Assembly: GCF_010723575.1 (NCBI RefSeq)
Contig: NZ_BLKZ01000001.1
Coordinates: forward strand, 2,604,001-2,668,000
Length of the DNA: 64,000 nucleotides
Direction: 5' to 3'
From: Mycobacterium bourgelatii
GTDB lineage: Bacteria > Actinomycetota > Actinomycetes > Mycobacteriales > Mycobacteriaceae
Below the pieces are notes generated by a model. It was not told where the DNA came from and ran no database searches. It saw only the letters and a list, made by a program, of their open reading frames with translations. Position numbers and translations under genes: made by a program. Shown here piece by piece: positions 34,920-44,213 of this stretch. The first letter of the stretch is position 1. Every line of letters starts with the position of its first letter.

Positions 34920-36080
34920 TCAACGGCTTGATTTCGCCAGCGGCGACGGGAAGCGCGGCTTGATCCGGACACCGTCCAGCCACGACGTGAGTTCGTCGGC
35001 ACGCCGCTGCAGGGCCCGTCGCCCGTCGCGGCCAGGGTCTTCCAGGAGCTGCAGGCGCACCCGAGCGTCGTCGTCCTGGGTCCAGCCGCCCACGATGCGC
35101 CCGTTCCACCAGGCCGTGGGACCGGCGTTGCCGTTGCTGTCGAATACCTGACCGCGATGTTCGCCGACATACCAATCGCGGTCGAACCAGCCCATCGTCG
35201 TGGCGTCCAGTCCTGGCAGCAGCGCGCCCCACGGCGGCGCGTCCGGTTCCGGTTCGAGGTCGTCGGCCAGCGCGTAGCCGGGGTTGCCGTGCAGGTCGAC
35301 CTCCACCGCGCCGATATCGGACAAGGCCTTTCGGACGACGGTCAACGTCGTGCCGAACCACCACTTGATGTCGGCGACGGTCGCGGGGCCGAAGCTGCGC
35401 AGCCACCGACGAATCAATTCGGCCTGGGCGTCGGCAGGCGCATCCAGCGCGCCGAGCCAGTCCGCGGTCGCGACCCAGCGCGGCCGCGACGTGGTCCAAG
35501 TTCCGTCATTGGGCCCCCGGACGATGTCACCCCGTGCCGAAAGCACCGTCAGCACCCGCGGTGCGATCGCAGTCGCGCCGCCCCAACGCTTTCCGGGTGC
35601 GGGATCATAAGTGCCGGCCAGTTCGGGCAGCGCCGCCCGCAGTTCGGTGCTGCTGGCTGGCCCCTGCTCGCCCAGGTAGCGCAGCACGGCCGCGAAGGCC
35701 CGGTCCAACCACCGCTCGCCGTCGGTGGTCAGCCCGGCCTTCACCACGTCGGCGACCAGGCGACGACGTTCGTTGCCGGCAACCCGGTCGGCCGCCGCCG
35801 ACTGAATCATCGCCAGATCATTGCCATTGATCAGCCACAGCGTCCGGCGCATCGCCAGTTGCTTTACCGCGGAACGCTTCTCATAGAGCTCCTGCTCCAG
35901 GTGGGCGGTCGCGAAGTCGCCGCATCGCGCCCACAGCGACAGGTAAGGAGTTGCGGGGTCGGTCGCGTGCAGTCCGACCAGTCCGCCTATGACCTGAGCG
36001 ACCGGACCGTTATTGGCGAGGAAGTGCCTGCGCGCCAGGCGGATCCGCCGTTCCGCAACGGTGAATCTTCGCCGACTCAC
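34920..36080 (-). CDS. Winged-helix DNA-binding protein (HTH_42/AlkZ-like)
   Basis: A 386-residue protein of the HTH_42 family (tandem winged helices), which contains the DNA interstrand-crosslink glycosylases AlkZ and YcaQ. Family marks include GLVGLHATDPATPYLSLWAR near residue 35, AMRRTLWLI, VLRYLGEQGP and a C-terminal YVGEHRGQVFDSNGNAGPTAWWNGRIVGGW. The QxQ or QxD catalytic motif of active glycosylases would lie at GLHAT and is absent, so a glycosylase role is doubtful. Located in an insertion between uvrA and lysX, convergent with uvrA. Confidence 0.82.
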   Translation of the reverse strand: MSRRRFTVAERRIRLARRHFLANNGPVAQVIGGLVGLHATDPATPYLSLWARCGDFATAHLEQELYEKRSAVKQLAMRRTLWLINGNDLAMIQSAAADRVAGNERRRLVADVVKAGLTTDGERWLDRAFAAVLRYLGEQGPASSTELRAALPELAGTYDPAPGKRWGGATAIAPRVLTVLSARGDIVRGPNDGTWTTSRPRWVATADWLGALDAPADAQAELIRRWLRSFGPATVADIKWWFGTTLTVVRKALSDIGAVEVDLHGNPGYALADDLEPEPDAPPWGALLPGLDATTMGWFDRDWYVGEHRGQVFDSNGNAGPTAWWNGRIVGGWTQDDDARVRLQLLEDPGRDGRRALQRRADELTSWLDGVRIKPRFPSPLAKSSR

Positions 36081-36106
36081 TCAAAAGCTTTCTGACCGGC
36101 CGCGTA

Positions 36107-37906
36107 TCAACGCGGCACCTTCGTGGCCATCTGGTTGGCGATCAGCCTGGCTTGATTAATCGTGTCCGGTCCGCAGACGTTGACATCGAAGACCACGTTG
36201 GACACGGCGGCCAGGTTGTGTTGGCACACCACCGGACTGTTGGCCAACGTGCGCTGCAGGGCGATATTGGGCGGATTGCCACTGAGTTCGCGGAAGGTCC
36301 AGGTCGTGGACTTGCCGTTGTTGACCTGTGTCACGGTTTTCCCGGCGCAGTATCGCCAAAATTCCGCTTGCGCGGCCACGAACGCGTTGGCCTGGTCGGC
36401 GGACGTGAAGAGCACAGCCCCTTGGACCACGACCTGCCCCGGGTCGGAATTCGGCACCTTCAGCAACTGCGCAAACGTCCCCGTGTAGCCACTGCTCTTA
36501 TAGGTCGGAGTCTGAAATCCGATGAGCGCTCCAAGGCACTTCTCGTCGGACACGCTGTTTTGCGGACTGGCGTCGGACATTTCGGTGACGTTGTGGTCGA
36601 CGACGAATCCGGTGGTGCCGACGGTGATGTCGATTTGGCGCGCGCTGAGCAGGAACGACTCCAGCTGCGCGGCGGTCGCCGTCGGAACGGTCGTTGCCGT
36701 GGCGCTCGTGGTGGGCGATTGGGTCCTGGTGGCGGTGGTCGTCGTGGCGCCGACGGACCGCCCAGCATCGCTTTTGCCCAGCACTAGCCACAGCGTGGTC
36801 CCTACGACCAGCACGATCACCGCCGCGACCGCGCCCACGATGAGCCACGGGCCGCGCCTGGACTTCTGGGCTGGGGGAGAGTGCCAGGGCGGCGGCGCGG
36901 GCGTCCAGGGGCCGGATGGCATTGGACCCGACGGCATTGGACCCGACGGAATCGGAGCCGACGGCATTGGGCCAGACTGCATCGGGCTGGACGGCATCGG
37001 ACCCGACTGCGGTCGCGGCGCGAATTGCTCGCTGTCCGCGATGATGGTGGTGGCACGGTCGCGGTCGGGCGCGCTGAGGGCCTCCTGAGCGGCACGCGCC
37101 AGTTCTCCTGCGGTCGCGTAGCGCTGGCTGGGGTCCTTGGCCATGCCGCGGGCGATGACCTCGTCGAAGGCCGTCGGGATGCCTTGTCGTTGCAGGCTGG
37201 GCCGCGGGATCGGCTTGTTGAGATGTGCGCCGACCAGCGTGCTCAGATTCTGGCTTGGGTAAGGCGGTGTGCCGGTGAGGCATTCGTACAGCACGCACGC
37301 CAGGCCGTAGATGTCGGAGCGGTACGTGACTTCGTCATCGCCGAACCGTTCGGGCGCCATGTAGCTCCAGCTGCCCACGGCGTGACCGGTCTTGGTGAGG
37401 TGTTGATCGGTGGCCGCCGCGGCGATGCCGAAGTCGACGAGGTACGCGAAGTCGTTGCCGGTGATCAGAATGTTCTCCGGCTTGATGTCGCGGTGGACGA
37501 CCCCGGCGGCGTGGGCGGCGTCGAGCGCCTCGGCGATCTGGCTGATGATGGCAACCGCGCGGGGTGGGGCCAACGTTTCCTCGCGACGCAACAACGCGCT
37601 CAGATCCGTGCCTTCGATGAAGCGCATGTCGATGAAGAGTTGGCCGTCGATTTCACCGAAGTCGTGGATGGGCACGACGTGTGGTTCCTGCAGGCGGCCG
37701 GCGGTGTGCGCCTCGCGTCGCATGCGGCGCCGGAATGCCTCGTCGGAGTTCAACTCCTGGGACATGAGTTTGAGGGCGACGTTGCGGTCCTTGACGGTGT
37801 CATGCGCCTCGTAGACCTCGCCCATCCCGCCGCGTCCCAGTAGCCGCAACAAGCGGTAGGGCCCGAACTGGGTGCCGGCCCGCGAGGTCGGCACCGTGTC
37901 ACTCAT
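36107..37906 (-). CDS. PknH-like membrane Ser/Thr protein kinase
   Basis: A 599-residue receptor kinase. Kinase domain 14-275 with GRGGMGEVYEA, K46, HRD (D140), DFG (D158) and APE; a Pro-rich linker with SGPMP repeats (about 301-334); one membrane helix (354-377); and an extracellular PknH-type sensor domain (about 400-599) with conserved Cys pairs (EKCLGALIG, RYCAGKTV, VVCQHNL, VNVCGPDT). PknH in M. tuberculosis phosphorylates EmbR and affects envelope lipids. It may be a PknH paralogue rather than the ortholog, since the neighbours differ. The ATG at 37906 overlaps the small upstream gene by eight bases, so the two are coupled. Confidence 0.93.
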   Translation of the reverse strand: MSDTVPTSRAGTQFGPYRLLRLLGRGGMGEVYEAHDTVKDRNVALKLMSQELNSDEAFRRRMRREAHTAGRLQEPHVVPIHDFGEIDGQLFIDMRFIEGTDLSALLRREETLAPPRAVAIISQIAEALDAAHAAGVVHRDIKPENILITGNDFAYLVDFGIAAAATDQHLTKTGHAVGSWSYMAPERFGDDEVTYRSDIYGLACVLYECLTGTPPYPSQNLSTLVGAHLNKPIPRPSLQRQGIPTAFDEVIARGMAKDPSQRYATAGELARAAQEALSAPDRDRATTIIADSEQFAPRPQSGPMPSSPMQSGPMPSAPIPSGPMPSGPMPSGPWTPAPPPWHSPPAQKSRRGPWLIVGAVAAVIVLVVGTTLWLVLGKSDAGRSVGATTTTATRTQSPTTSATATTVPTATAAQLESFLLSARQIDITVGTTGFVVDHNVTEMSDASPQNSVSDEKCLGALIGFQTPTYKSSGYTGTFAQLLKVPNSDPGQVVVQGAVLFTSADQANAFVAAQAEFWRYCAGKTVTQVNNGKSTTWTFRELSGNPPNIALQRTLANSPVVCQHNLAAVSNVVFDVNVCGPDTINQARLIANQMATKVPR

Positions 37907-38174
37907 CGGTGCGCATGGCCTCGCGGATCTGCGCCAGACGTTCTGCCGCAGCGCGCTGACGCTCCTCGTACTGCTCCTCGACCGCCCGTCCCTCGGCGGT
38001 CTCGGCGGCGAGCTCACTCGCTCCCAGAGCCGTCGCGTACCGGCCCTCGATCTTCTCGCGGACCGATTCGAACGTCGGCACGCCGCCCTGGTCGTAACCC
38101 GTGTCAGGCGGGTCAGGCGTCACTGGCGGTGCCGCGTGTGGCGCCGGAAGGTTGTCTTTCCGTTCCTCGGGCAT
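37899..38174 (-). CDS. Small acidic coiled-coil protein, unknown function
   Basis: A 91-residue soluble protein: a Pro-rich N-terminus (1-30) and a Glu/Ala/Arg-rich helix (about 40-88) likely to form a coiled coil. I recognise no family. The stop overlaps the kinase ATG (ATGAGTGA), which implies translational coupling and perhaps a link to kinase signalling. It lies 38 bases beyond the lysX stop on the same strand. ATG start. Confidence 0.72.
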   Translation of the reverse strand: MPEERKDNLPAPHAAPPVTPDPPDTGYDQGGVPTFESVREKIEGRYATALGASELAAETAEGRAVEEQYEERQRAAAERLAQIREAMRTDE

Positions 38175-38212
38175 GCCGCCACGTTACTTTGGCCGCCGTT
38201 GTGCCTACCCAA

Positions 38213-41200
38213 CTAATGCGGTTTGGCGAGGGGGAACGGCAGTGTCTCGCGGATGCTGCGCCCGGTGATCAGCATGACGACCCGGTCGATCCCCATCCCC
38301 AGGCCGCCAGTGGGCGGCATCGCGTACTCCATGGCCTGCAGGAAGTCCTCGTCGAGTTGCATCGCCTCAGGGTCTCCACCGGCCGCCAGCAGGGACTGCT
38401 CAAGCAGGCGACGTCGCTGTTCGACCGGGTCGGTGAGTTCGCTGTAGGCGGTGCCGAGCTCCACGCCCCAGGCCACCAGATCCCACCGCTCGGCCACCCC
38501 CGGTGTCTTGCGATGCGGGCGGGTCAAGGGGGACACCGAGGTGGGGAAGTCGATGTAGAACGTCGGGTGCTCGGTCCGGTCCTCGACCAAGTGCTCGTAC
38601 AGTTCCAGCACCACCGCGCCGGCGTCCCATTGCTCCCGATAGGGGATGTGCGCCGCGTCGGACAGCTTGCGCAGGGTCGCCAGGCTCGTTTCGGCATCGA
38701 TGTGCTCACCGAGGGCTTCGGAAACCGCGTCGTGGACGGTCTTCACCGGCCAGACGCCCGAAATATCGACCGGTTCGAGGCCGCCGTCGGTGTTGGAATC
38801 ATCCCGAGTCTTGGGCCGCATCACGATGGGCGCACCGTTGGCCGCCTCGGCGGCATTCTGAATCAGCTCGCGACAGCCGTCCACCCACACCAGGTAGTCC
38901 GCGTGCGCCTGGTAGGCCTCGAGGAGGGTGAATTCCGGATTGTGGCTGAAGTCGACGCCCTCGTTGCGGAACGCGCGACCCAACTCAAAGACCCGTTCCA
39001 CACCGCCTACGCACAGCCGCTTCAGGTACAGCTCCGGCGCGATGCGCAGGAACAGGTCCATGTCATAGGCGTTGATGTGGGTGATGAACGGGCGAGCCGT
39101 GGCTCCGCCGTGGATCTGCTGCAGAATCGGCGTCTCGACCTCGACGAAGCCCTTGGCGAACAACGTGTCTCGCACGGAGCGCAAGACGGCGCTGCGGGCG
39201 GTGATCAGGGAGCGGGACTCGACGTTGACCGCGAGGTCGACGTATCGCGTTCGCACCCGGGCTTCGGGGTCGGTCAGGCCCTTCCACTTGTTTGGCAAGG
39301 GCCGCAGGCACTTACCGATCAAGCGCCAGTTCGTCACGATCAGCGAACGGGTCCCGGACTTGCTCGAGCCCATGTGCCCGGTCACTTCCACCAGGTCGCC
39401 GAGATCGATGGCCTTGTTGAAGTCAGCGGCACGGCCCTGCTCGAGCTGCGAATTGTCGAGCAACAGCTGCATTTCGCCCGTCCAGTCCCGCAGGTGCGCG
39501 AACAGGACGCCGCCGTAATTGCGTATCCGCAGTATCCGGCCGGACACCGAAATCGTTTCCTGGTCATCCGCGTCCATGGCCTGCGCGACCGTGTGACTGG
39601 GCGGCTGACCGACGGGGTATGCGTCAATACCGTTGTCGCGCAGCTGCTTTAGCTTTTCCATGCGGACCCGCACCTGCTCGGGCAGGCGACGCCCGTTCCC
39701 GTCGAGCGTGGCTAGTTCGACCTGCTGCAACCCACTCACATCCGGCGCCGAACCGTCGGCGTGCAGTAGACCGGTGGCCACTAGCCGTTCGGGCACCGCG
39801 GAATGGTGGCCGGTATGCACTTTGTTGCGTGGACTGAACGGCAGCACCAGGAAGCCCTCGGCGATCACCGAGGCGACACCCACCTTGGGCATCAACCGCG
39901 CGTCGTCGTAACACGCATAACGGGGCACCCATTCGGGCTGGTACTTCTGGTTCGAGCGGTACAGCGTTTCCAGCTGCCACCAACGTGAGAAGAACACCAG
40001 CAGCCCGCGCCACAACCGGGCGATCGGGCCGGCTCCCAGCTGCGCACCCTGCTCGAACGCGGCCCGAAACACCGCGAAGTTCAATGAGATACGGCTGATG
40101 CCAAGGTTTTCGGCGTGCAGGGCGAGTTCGCTGACCATCAACTCGATGGTGCCGTTGGGCGATCGCGGAGATCGGCGCATGACATCGAGGGACACGCCGG
40201 TGTTCCCCCACGGCACCAGCGAGAGCAGCGCCACGACCTGGTTGTCTGGAGCGATCGCCTCCACTAGCAGGCAGTCGGAATCCGCGGGGTCGCCGAGTCG
40301 ACCCAGAGCCATCGAGAAGCCGCGCTCGGATTCGGTGTCGCGCCAGGTATCCGCACGCTCGATCGTTGCCGCCATTTCCTCCTCGGAAATGTCGCGGTGC
40401 CGACGAATGCGCACCGTCAGGCCGGCTCTGCGGGCACGCGTTACTGCCTGGCGCACCGCCCGCATGTCGGGACCGGACAGCTTGAATTCGGCGGGCCGCA
40501 GGATCGCCTCGTCGCCCAATTCCAGTGCGTTCAGGCCCGCTTCGCGATAAACCTGGGCGCCTCGTGAGCTGGCGCCCATGACGCCGGGGGACCAGCCGTA
40601 GGTCTGGCACAGCTCCAGCCATGCGTCCACGGCCTGGCGCCACGCCTTGGGATCGCCAACCGGGTCGCCACTGGCCAGACAGACACCGATCTCGACACGA
40701 TAGGTGACGGCGGCGCGACCGCTGGGGGCGAACACGACCGACTTGTCGCGCCGGGTCGCGAAATAGCCCAGAGAGTCGTCTTTTCCGTACAGCTCGAGCA
40801 GTCCGCGGATAGCCGATTCGTCCTCACCCGTCAGTGCGTTGTCGGCGCGCTGTGATTGGAACAGCACGATCGCCGCGGCGATGAGGGCGAAGGCGCCGAA
40901 CAATCCGAAGAGAGCGTTGAGAAAGACGTGCGGATTGCCCGTGAACAACTCGGGATCGGCGATGGCAAACCCGATCACCCGGTCGGCGACGTACGGTAAC
41001 CGGTCCCCCGGGGCAAGGGATCCCGGGAAGAGTTCGACCAGTCCCCAGGACACCAAGATCCCGATGGCGTCGCCCACCAACAGCACACCCGCTGCCTTGA
41101 ACAGTGCGCCGCGGCGAACCTTTGCCCAGAATTGCCGGTAGCTGAGGATCAGCAGGACGCTGGCCGTCACGTGGAAGGCCAACCCGAGGTTCTCGCCGAA

Positions 41201-41548
41201 ATTCTGGGCTGGGGTGTTGTCGCCGGCCGCGATGTCCGCGATGTTCAAAGCCGCGCCCAAGACCATGTTGCCTAGGAGCAGCAGCCAGGCAATCCGCTTC
41301 CGCGCCGCCAGTGCGCCGGCCAGCAGTGCCAGCACGAACGACCACGCAAAACTGGTGTCGGGAAAGTTGAACAGGTAGCTGTTGATGAATTCCCGCGGCA
41401 CCTTGATGATCCACCGGACCAGCGGTGAGACGCTTGCCAGCAGCGACAAGGTCGCGATGACTCCGACCACCCAGCCCGCGGCAGCCGGAACCCAGTAAAA
41501 CCGGGAGTTGGCCCTGCTCGGCATCGAGCGAGGCTTTGCAAGTGTCAC
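38213..41548 (-). CDS. lysX: Bifunctional lysyl-phosphatidylglycerol synthase/lysyl-tRNA synthetase
   Basis: An 1111-residue fusion. The N-terminal ~270 residues have six to seven membrane helices, followed by an MprF-type GNAT-like transferase (about 280-620). The C-terminal part is a class II lysyl-tRNA synthetase with an OB-fold anticodon domain (SVSGRILRIRNYGGVLFAHLRDW) and catalytic motifs 2 and 3 (FRNEGVDFSHNPEFT, GLGMGIDRVVML). The enzyme charges tRNA-Lys and transfers lysine to phosphatidylglycerol, giving resistance to cationic peptides. The GTG start gives an N-terminus like the conserved part of M. tuberculosis LysX, annotated ~60 residues longer. The frame stays open upstream without a clear start. 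Confidence 0.95.
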   Translation of the reverse strand: MTLAKPRSMPSRANSRFYWVPAAAGWVVGVIATLSLLASVSPLVRWIIKVPREFINSYLFNFPDTSFAWSFVLALLAGALAARKRIAWLLLLGNMVLGAALNIADIAAGDNTPAQNFGENLGLAFHVTASVLLILSYRQFWAKVRRGALFKAAGVLLVGDAIGILVSWGLVELFPGSLAPGDRLPYVADRVIGFAIADPELFTGNPHVFLNALFGLFGAFALIAAAIVLFQSQRADNALTGEDESAIRGLLELYGKDDSLGYFATRRDKSVVFAPSGRAAVTYRVEIGVCLASGDPVGDPKAWRQAVDAWLELCQTYGWSPGVMGASSRGAQVYREAGLNALELGDEAILRPAEFKLSGPDMRAVRQAVTRARRAGLTVRIRRHRDISEEEMAATIERADTWRDTESERGFSMALGRLGDPADSDCLLVEAIAPDNQVVALLSLVPWGNTGVSLDVMRRSPRSPNGTIELMVSELALHAENLGISRISLNFAVFRAAFEQGAQLGAGPIARLWRGLLVFFSRWWQLETLYRSNQKYQPEWVPRYACYDDARLMPKVGVASVIAEGFLVLPFSPRNKVHTGHHSAVPERLVATGLLHADGSAPDVSGLQQVELATLDGNGRRLPEQVRVRMEKLKQLRDNGIDAYPVGQPPSHTVAQAMDADDQETISVSGRILRIRNYGGVLFAHLRDWTGEMQLLLDNSQLEQGRAADFNKAIDLGDLVEVTGHMGSSKSGTRSLIVTNWRLIGKCLRPLPNKWKGLTDPEARVRTRYVDLAVNVESRSLITARSAVLRSVRDTLFAKGFVEVETPILQQIHGGATARPFITHINAYDMDLFLRIAPELYLKRLCVGGVERVFELGRAFRNEGVDFSHNPEFTLLEAYQAHADYLVWVDGCRELIQNAAEAANGAPIVMRPKTRDDSNTDGGLEPVDISGVWPVKTVHDAVSEALGEHIDAETSLATLRKLSDAAHIPYREQWDAGAVVLELYEHLVEDRTEHPTFYIDFPTSVSPLTRPHRKTPGVAERWDLVAWGVELGTAYSELTDPVEQRRRLLEQSLLAAGGDPEAMQLDEDFLQAMEYAMPPTGGLGMGIDRVVMLITGRSIRETLPFPLAKPH

Positions 41549-41847
41549 AGACCGCGAGGATATTCGCTTAACCCAGGAAAATCCTGGCGAGGGGCACCTT
41601 CATGGCAGGTTTGTGGCAGGTTTATGGACGGGAACCGCGTGGCGCGGTGGCGCCCAAGACACCGTCGGAGGCGGAGCGATGCCCGATTCGGGAGTTATGC
41701 CTGTTAAACTGACTCCTGCGACCATCCCGGCGAAGGCCAGGGACAGTTAAGTGGAGTCCCACTCCCACCGTTAGCCACGAAGAATTTCACGGCGAAGCGG
41801 TCCGGTCACAGGCATCGTGAAATGCCTGTTCTGCGCGTGGCGCAGGC
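41549..41847 (+). promoter_or_regulatory. Divergent lysX/infC promoter region
   Basis: This stretch holds no supported gene. TAAACT at 41705-41710 is the best -10 match for the infC operon and would start transcription near 41717, giving a leader of about 275 bases. A GTGGAGT/ACTCCCAC inverted repeat lies at about 41751-41768 inside that leader. Nothing certain is seen for lysX. Confidence 0.4.
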
Positions 41848-41908
41848 GCCTTGAGCACCTCAAGGCTCGATCGGTCGGCATTGGGTCCTGCTTGTGCAGG
41901 GCTTTTTT
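41848..41908 (+). terminator. infC leader attenuator: hairpin plus intrinsic terminator
   Basis: Two hairpins precede infC. GCCTTGAG-CAC-CTCAAGGC (41848-41866) is a perfect 8-bp stem. GTCCTGC-TTGT-GCAGGGC (41885-41902) is a 7-bp stem followed directly by TTTTTT (41903-41908), the textbook form of a Rho-independent terminator and rare in mycobacteria. It sits 84 bases before the infC start within the presumed leader, so it should control read-through into infC-rpmI-rplT, as leaders of this operon do in other bacteria. Confidence 0.75.
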
Positions 41909-41992
41909 GCTCACGGTTGGGTGTCTCTCCCGCTGCCCCGGTTGGATTCAGGCTCTGGTTGCGCCGAAACATCAGCCAACAAGGGAGGCCCC

Positions 41993-42583
<591 letters not shown>

Positions 42584-42619
42584 CCTGCACCGAACGAAGA
42601 ACTGAGAAAACGAGGAAAC

Positions 42620-42814
42620 ATGCCCAAGGCAAAGACCCATAGCGGAGCCTCCAAGCGGTTCCGGCGCACCGGAACCGGCAAGATCGTCCGGCAGAAGGCC
42701 AACCGCAGGCACTTGCTCGAGCACAAGCCGACCAGGCGCACCCGGCGACTGGACGGCCGAACGACAGTGGCGGCCAACGACACCAAGCGCGTCAAAGCGC
42801 TGCTGAACGGCTAA
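42620..42814 (+). CDS. rpmI: 50S ribosomal protein L35
   Basis: A 64-residue basic protein with the L35 pattern MPKAKTHSGASKRF at the start and HLLEHKPTRRTRRLDG in the middle. It binds 23S rRNA in the large subunit. GAGGAAAC precedes the ATG. Middle gene of the infC operon, 36 bases after infC and 82 before rplT. Confidence 0.98.
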   Translation: MPKAKTHSGASKRFRRTGTGKIVRQKANRRHLLEHKPTRRTRRLDGRTTVAANDTKRVKALLNG

Positions 42815-42896
42815 CCAGCGCCGCGCAAAAGCCCGGTATTGAAACACCGGTCGGCACCCCGACCGTCGACGTACGAACGAGAATAGGAACTAGTCC

Positions 42897-43286
42897 ATGG
42901 CACGCGTAAAGCGGGCAGTCAACGCCCACAAGAAGCGGCGCTCGATCCTGAAGGCTTCCAAAGGCTACCGCGGTCAGCGATCCCGGCTCTACCGCAAAGC
43001 CAAAGAGCAGCAACTGCATTCGCTCAACTACGCCTACCGCGACCGTCGCGCGCGCAAGGGCGAGTTCCGCAAGTTGTGGATCTCGCGAATCAACGCCGCC
43101 GCGCGTGCCAACGACATCACCTACAACCGCCTGATCCAGGGCCTCAAGGCCGCCGGGGTGGAAGTGGACCGCAAGAACCTCGCCGACATTGCGATCAGCG
43201 ACCCGGCGGCATTCACCGCGCTCGTCGAGGTCGCGCGGGGTGCACTGCCCGAGGACGTCAACGCCCCGTCCGGAGAAGCTGCCTAA
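42897..43286 (+). CDS. rplT: 50S ribosomal protein L20
   Basis: A 129-residue 23S rRNA-binding protein needed early in 50S assembly. It has the long basic N-terminal helix (MARVKRAVNAHKKRRSILKA) and the globular end with RKLWISRINAAAR. In other bacteria L20 represses its own operon by binding the leader. ATG start; tsnR begins 21 bases after the stop. Confidence 0.98.
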   Translation: MARVKRAVNAHKKRRSILKASKGYRGQRSRLYRKAKEQQLHSLNYAYRDRRARKGEFRKLWISRINAAARANDITYNRLIQGLKAAGVEVDRKNLADIAISDPAAFTALVEVARGALPEDVNAPSGEAA

Positions 43287-43307
43287 CTCGGCAACCTGGC
43301 CTCCCCG

Positions 43308-44099
43308 GTGCTCACCGAACGCTCCGGCCGAGTGGTCGCGGCGGTCAAATTGCATCGTCAGGTCGGCCGGCGACGCAGCGGAACGTTCCTCGCGGAGGGC
43401 CCTAACCTGGTCGAGGCCGCCGCTGCGCGCGGCCTGGTTCGGGATGTGTTCGTCACCGAGGCGGCATGGGACCGGCACCGATCCTTGCTCGCGGCGCAGC
43501 AGGCTCCGACGCATCTGGTGACCGAGCGGGCGGCAAAAGCGTTGTCCGACACCGTGACCCCGTCCGGGTTGGTGGCTGTCTGCGAGATGCCGTCGACCGG
43601 CCTCGACGACGTGCTGCTCGGCTCACCTCAACTCGTCGCGGTTGCCGTCGACATCAACGAGCCGGGCAACGCGGGCACCTTGATCCGCATCGCCGACGCC
43701 ATGGGGGCGGCGGCCGTAGTCCTGGCCGGGCACAGCGTCGACCCCTACAACGGCAAGTGTCTGCGGGCGTCGACCGGCAGCATATTTACGATTCCGGTTG
43801 TGGTTGTCCCCGACACCTACGCCGCGGTGACGGCCTTGCAAGGCGTGGGTCTGCAGGTCTTGGCCACCACGTTGGATGGTGAGACGCCGCTGGACGAGGC
43901 TGACCTCGCCCGGCCGACGGCGTGGGTGTTCGGACCCGAAGCGCACGGTTTGCCGGCCGAGATCGCCGCCAAGGCCGACCACCGCGTGCATATCCCGATG
44001 CCCGGGAGAGCGGAGAGTCTCAACGTCGCCGCCGCCGCGGCGATCTGCCTGTATCAAAGCGCCCGAGCGAGCGCATCGAGTCCCGAGCCTGGCGTCTGA
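43308..44099 (+). CDS. tsnR: SpoU-family rRNA 2'-O-methyltransferase (TsnR)
   Basis: A 263-residue SPOUT methyltransferase that uses S-adenosylmethionine on rRNA. The three knot motifs are present: NEPGNAGTLIRIADAMGA, VFGPEAHGLP and SLNVAAAAAICLYQ. An N-terminal substrate-binding domain (RRRSGTFLAEGPNLVEAA) precedes them. The GTG start is 21 bases after rplT, so it is likely part of the same operon, as in M. tuberculosis (Rv1644). Relatives give thiostrepton resistance; that phenotype is not implied here. Confidence 0.95.
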   Translation: MLTERSGRVVAAVKLHRQVGRRRSGTFLAEGPNLVEAAAARGLVRDVFVTEAAWDRHRSLLAAQQAPTHLVTERAAKALSDTVTPSGLVAVCEMPSTGLDDVLLGSPQLVAVAVDINEPGNAGTLIRIADAMGAAAVVLAGHSVDPYNGKCLRASTGSIFTIPVVVVPDTYAAVTALQGVGLQVLATTLDGETPLDEADLARPTAWVFGPEAHGLPAEIAAKADHRVHIPMPGRAESLNVAAAAAICLYQSARASASSPEPGV

Positions 44100-44213
44100 C
44101 ACGGCGATCTCTACCCATGTTGGAAAAGATCCGAAAACCATCTCCGGCAATATTGCTGGTTGCTACTATTCGGCTCTCGCCTAGTAAGCGAACGCTCTTC
44201 TGCGAGGGGGACT

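Noticed and set aside
41822..41854. Short leader peptide (MPVLRVAQAP) before the infC attenuator
   Set aside because: No ribosome binding site and no run of a regulatory codon; RNA structure alone explains the region better.
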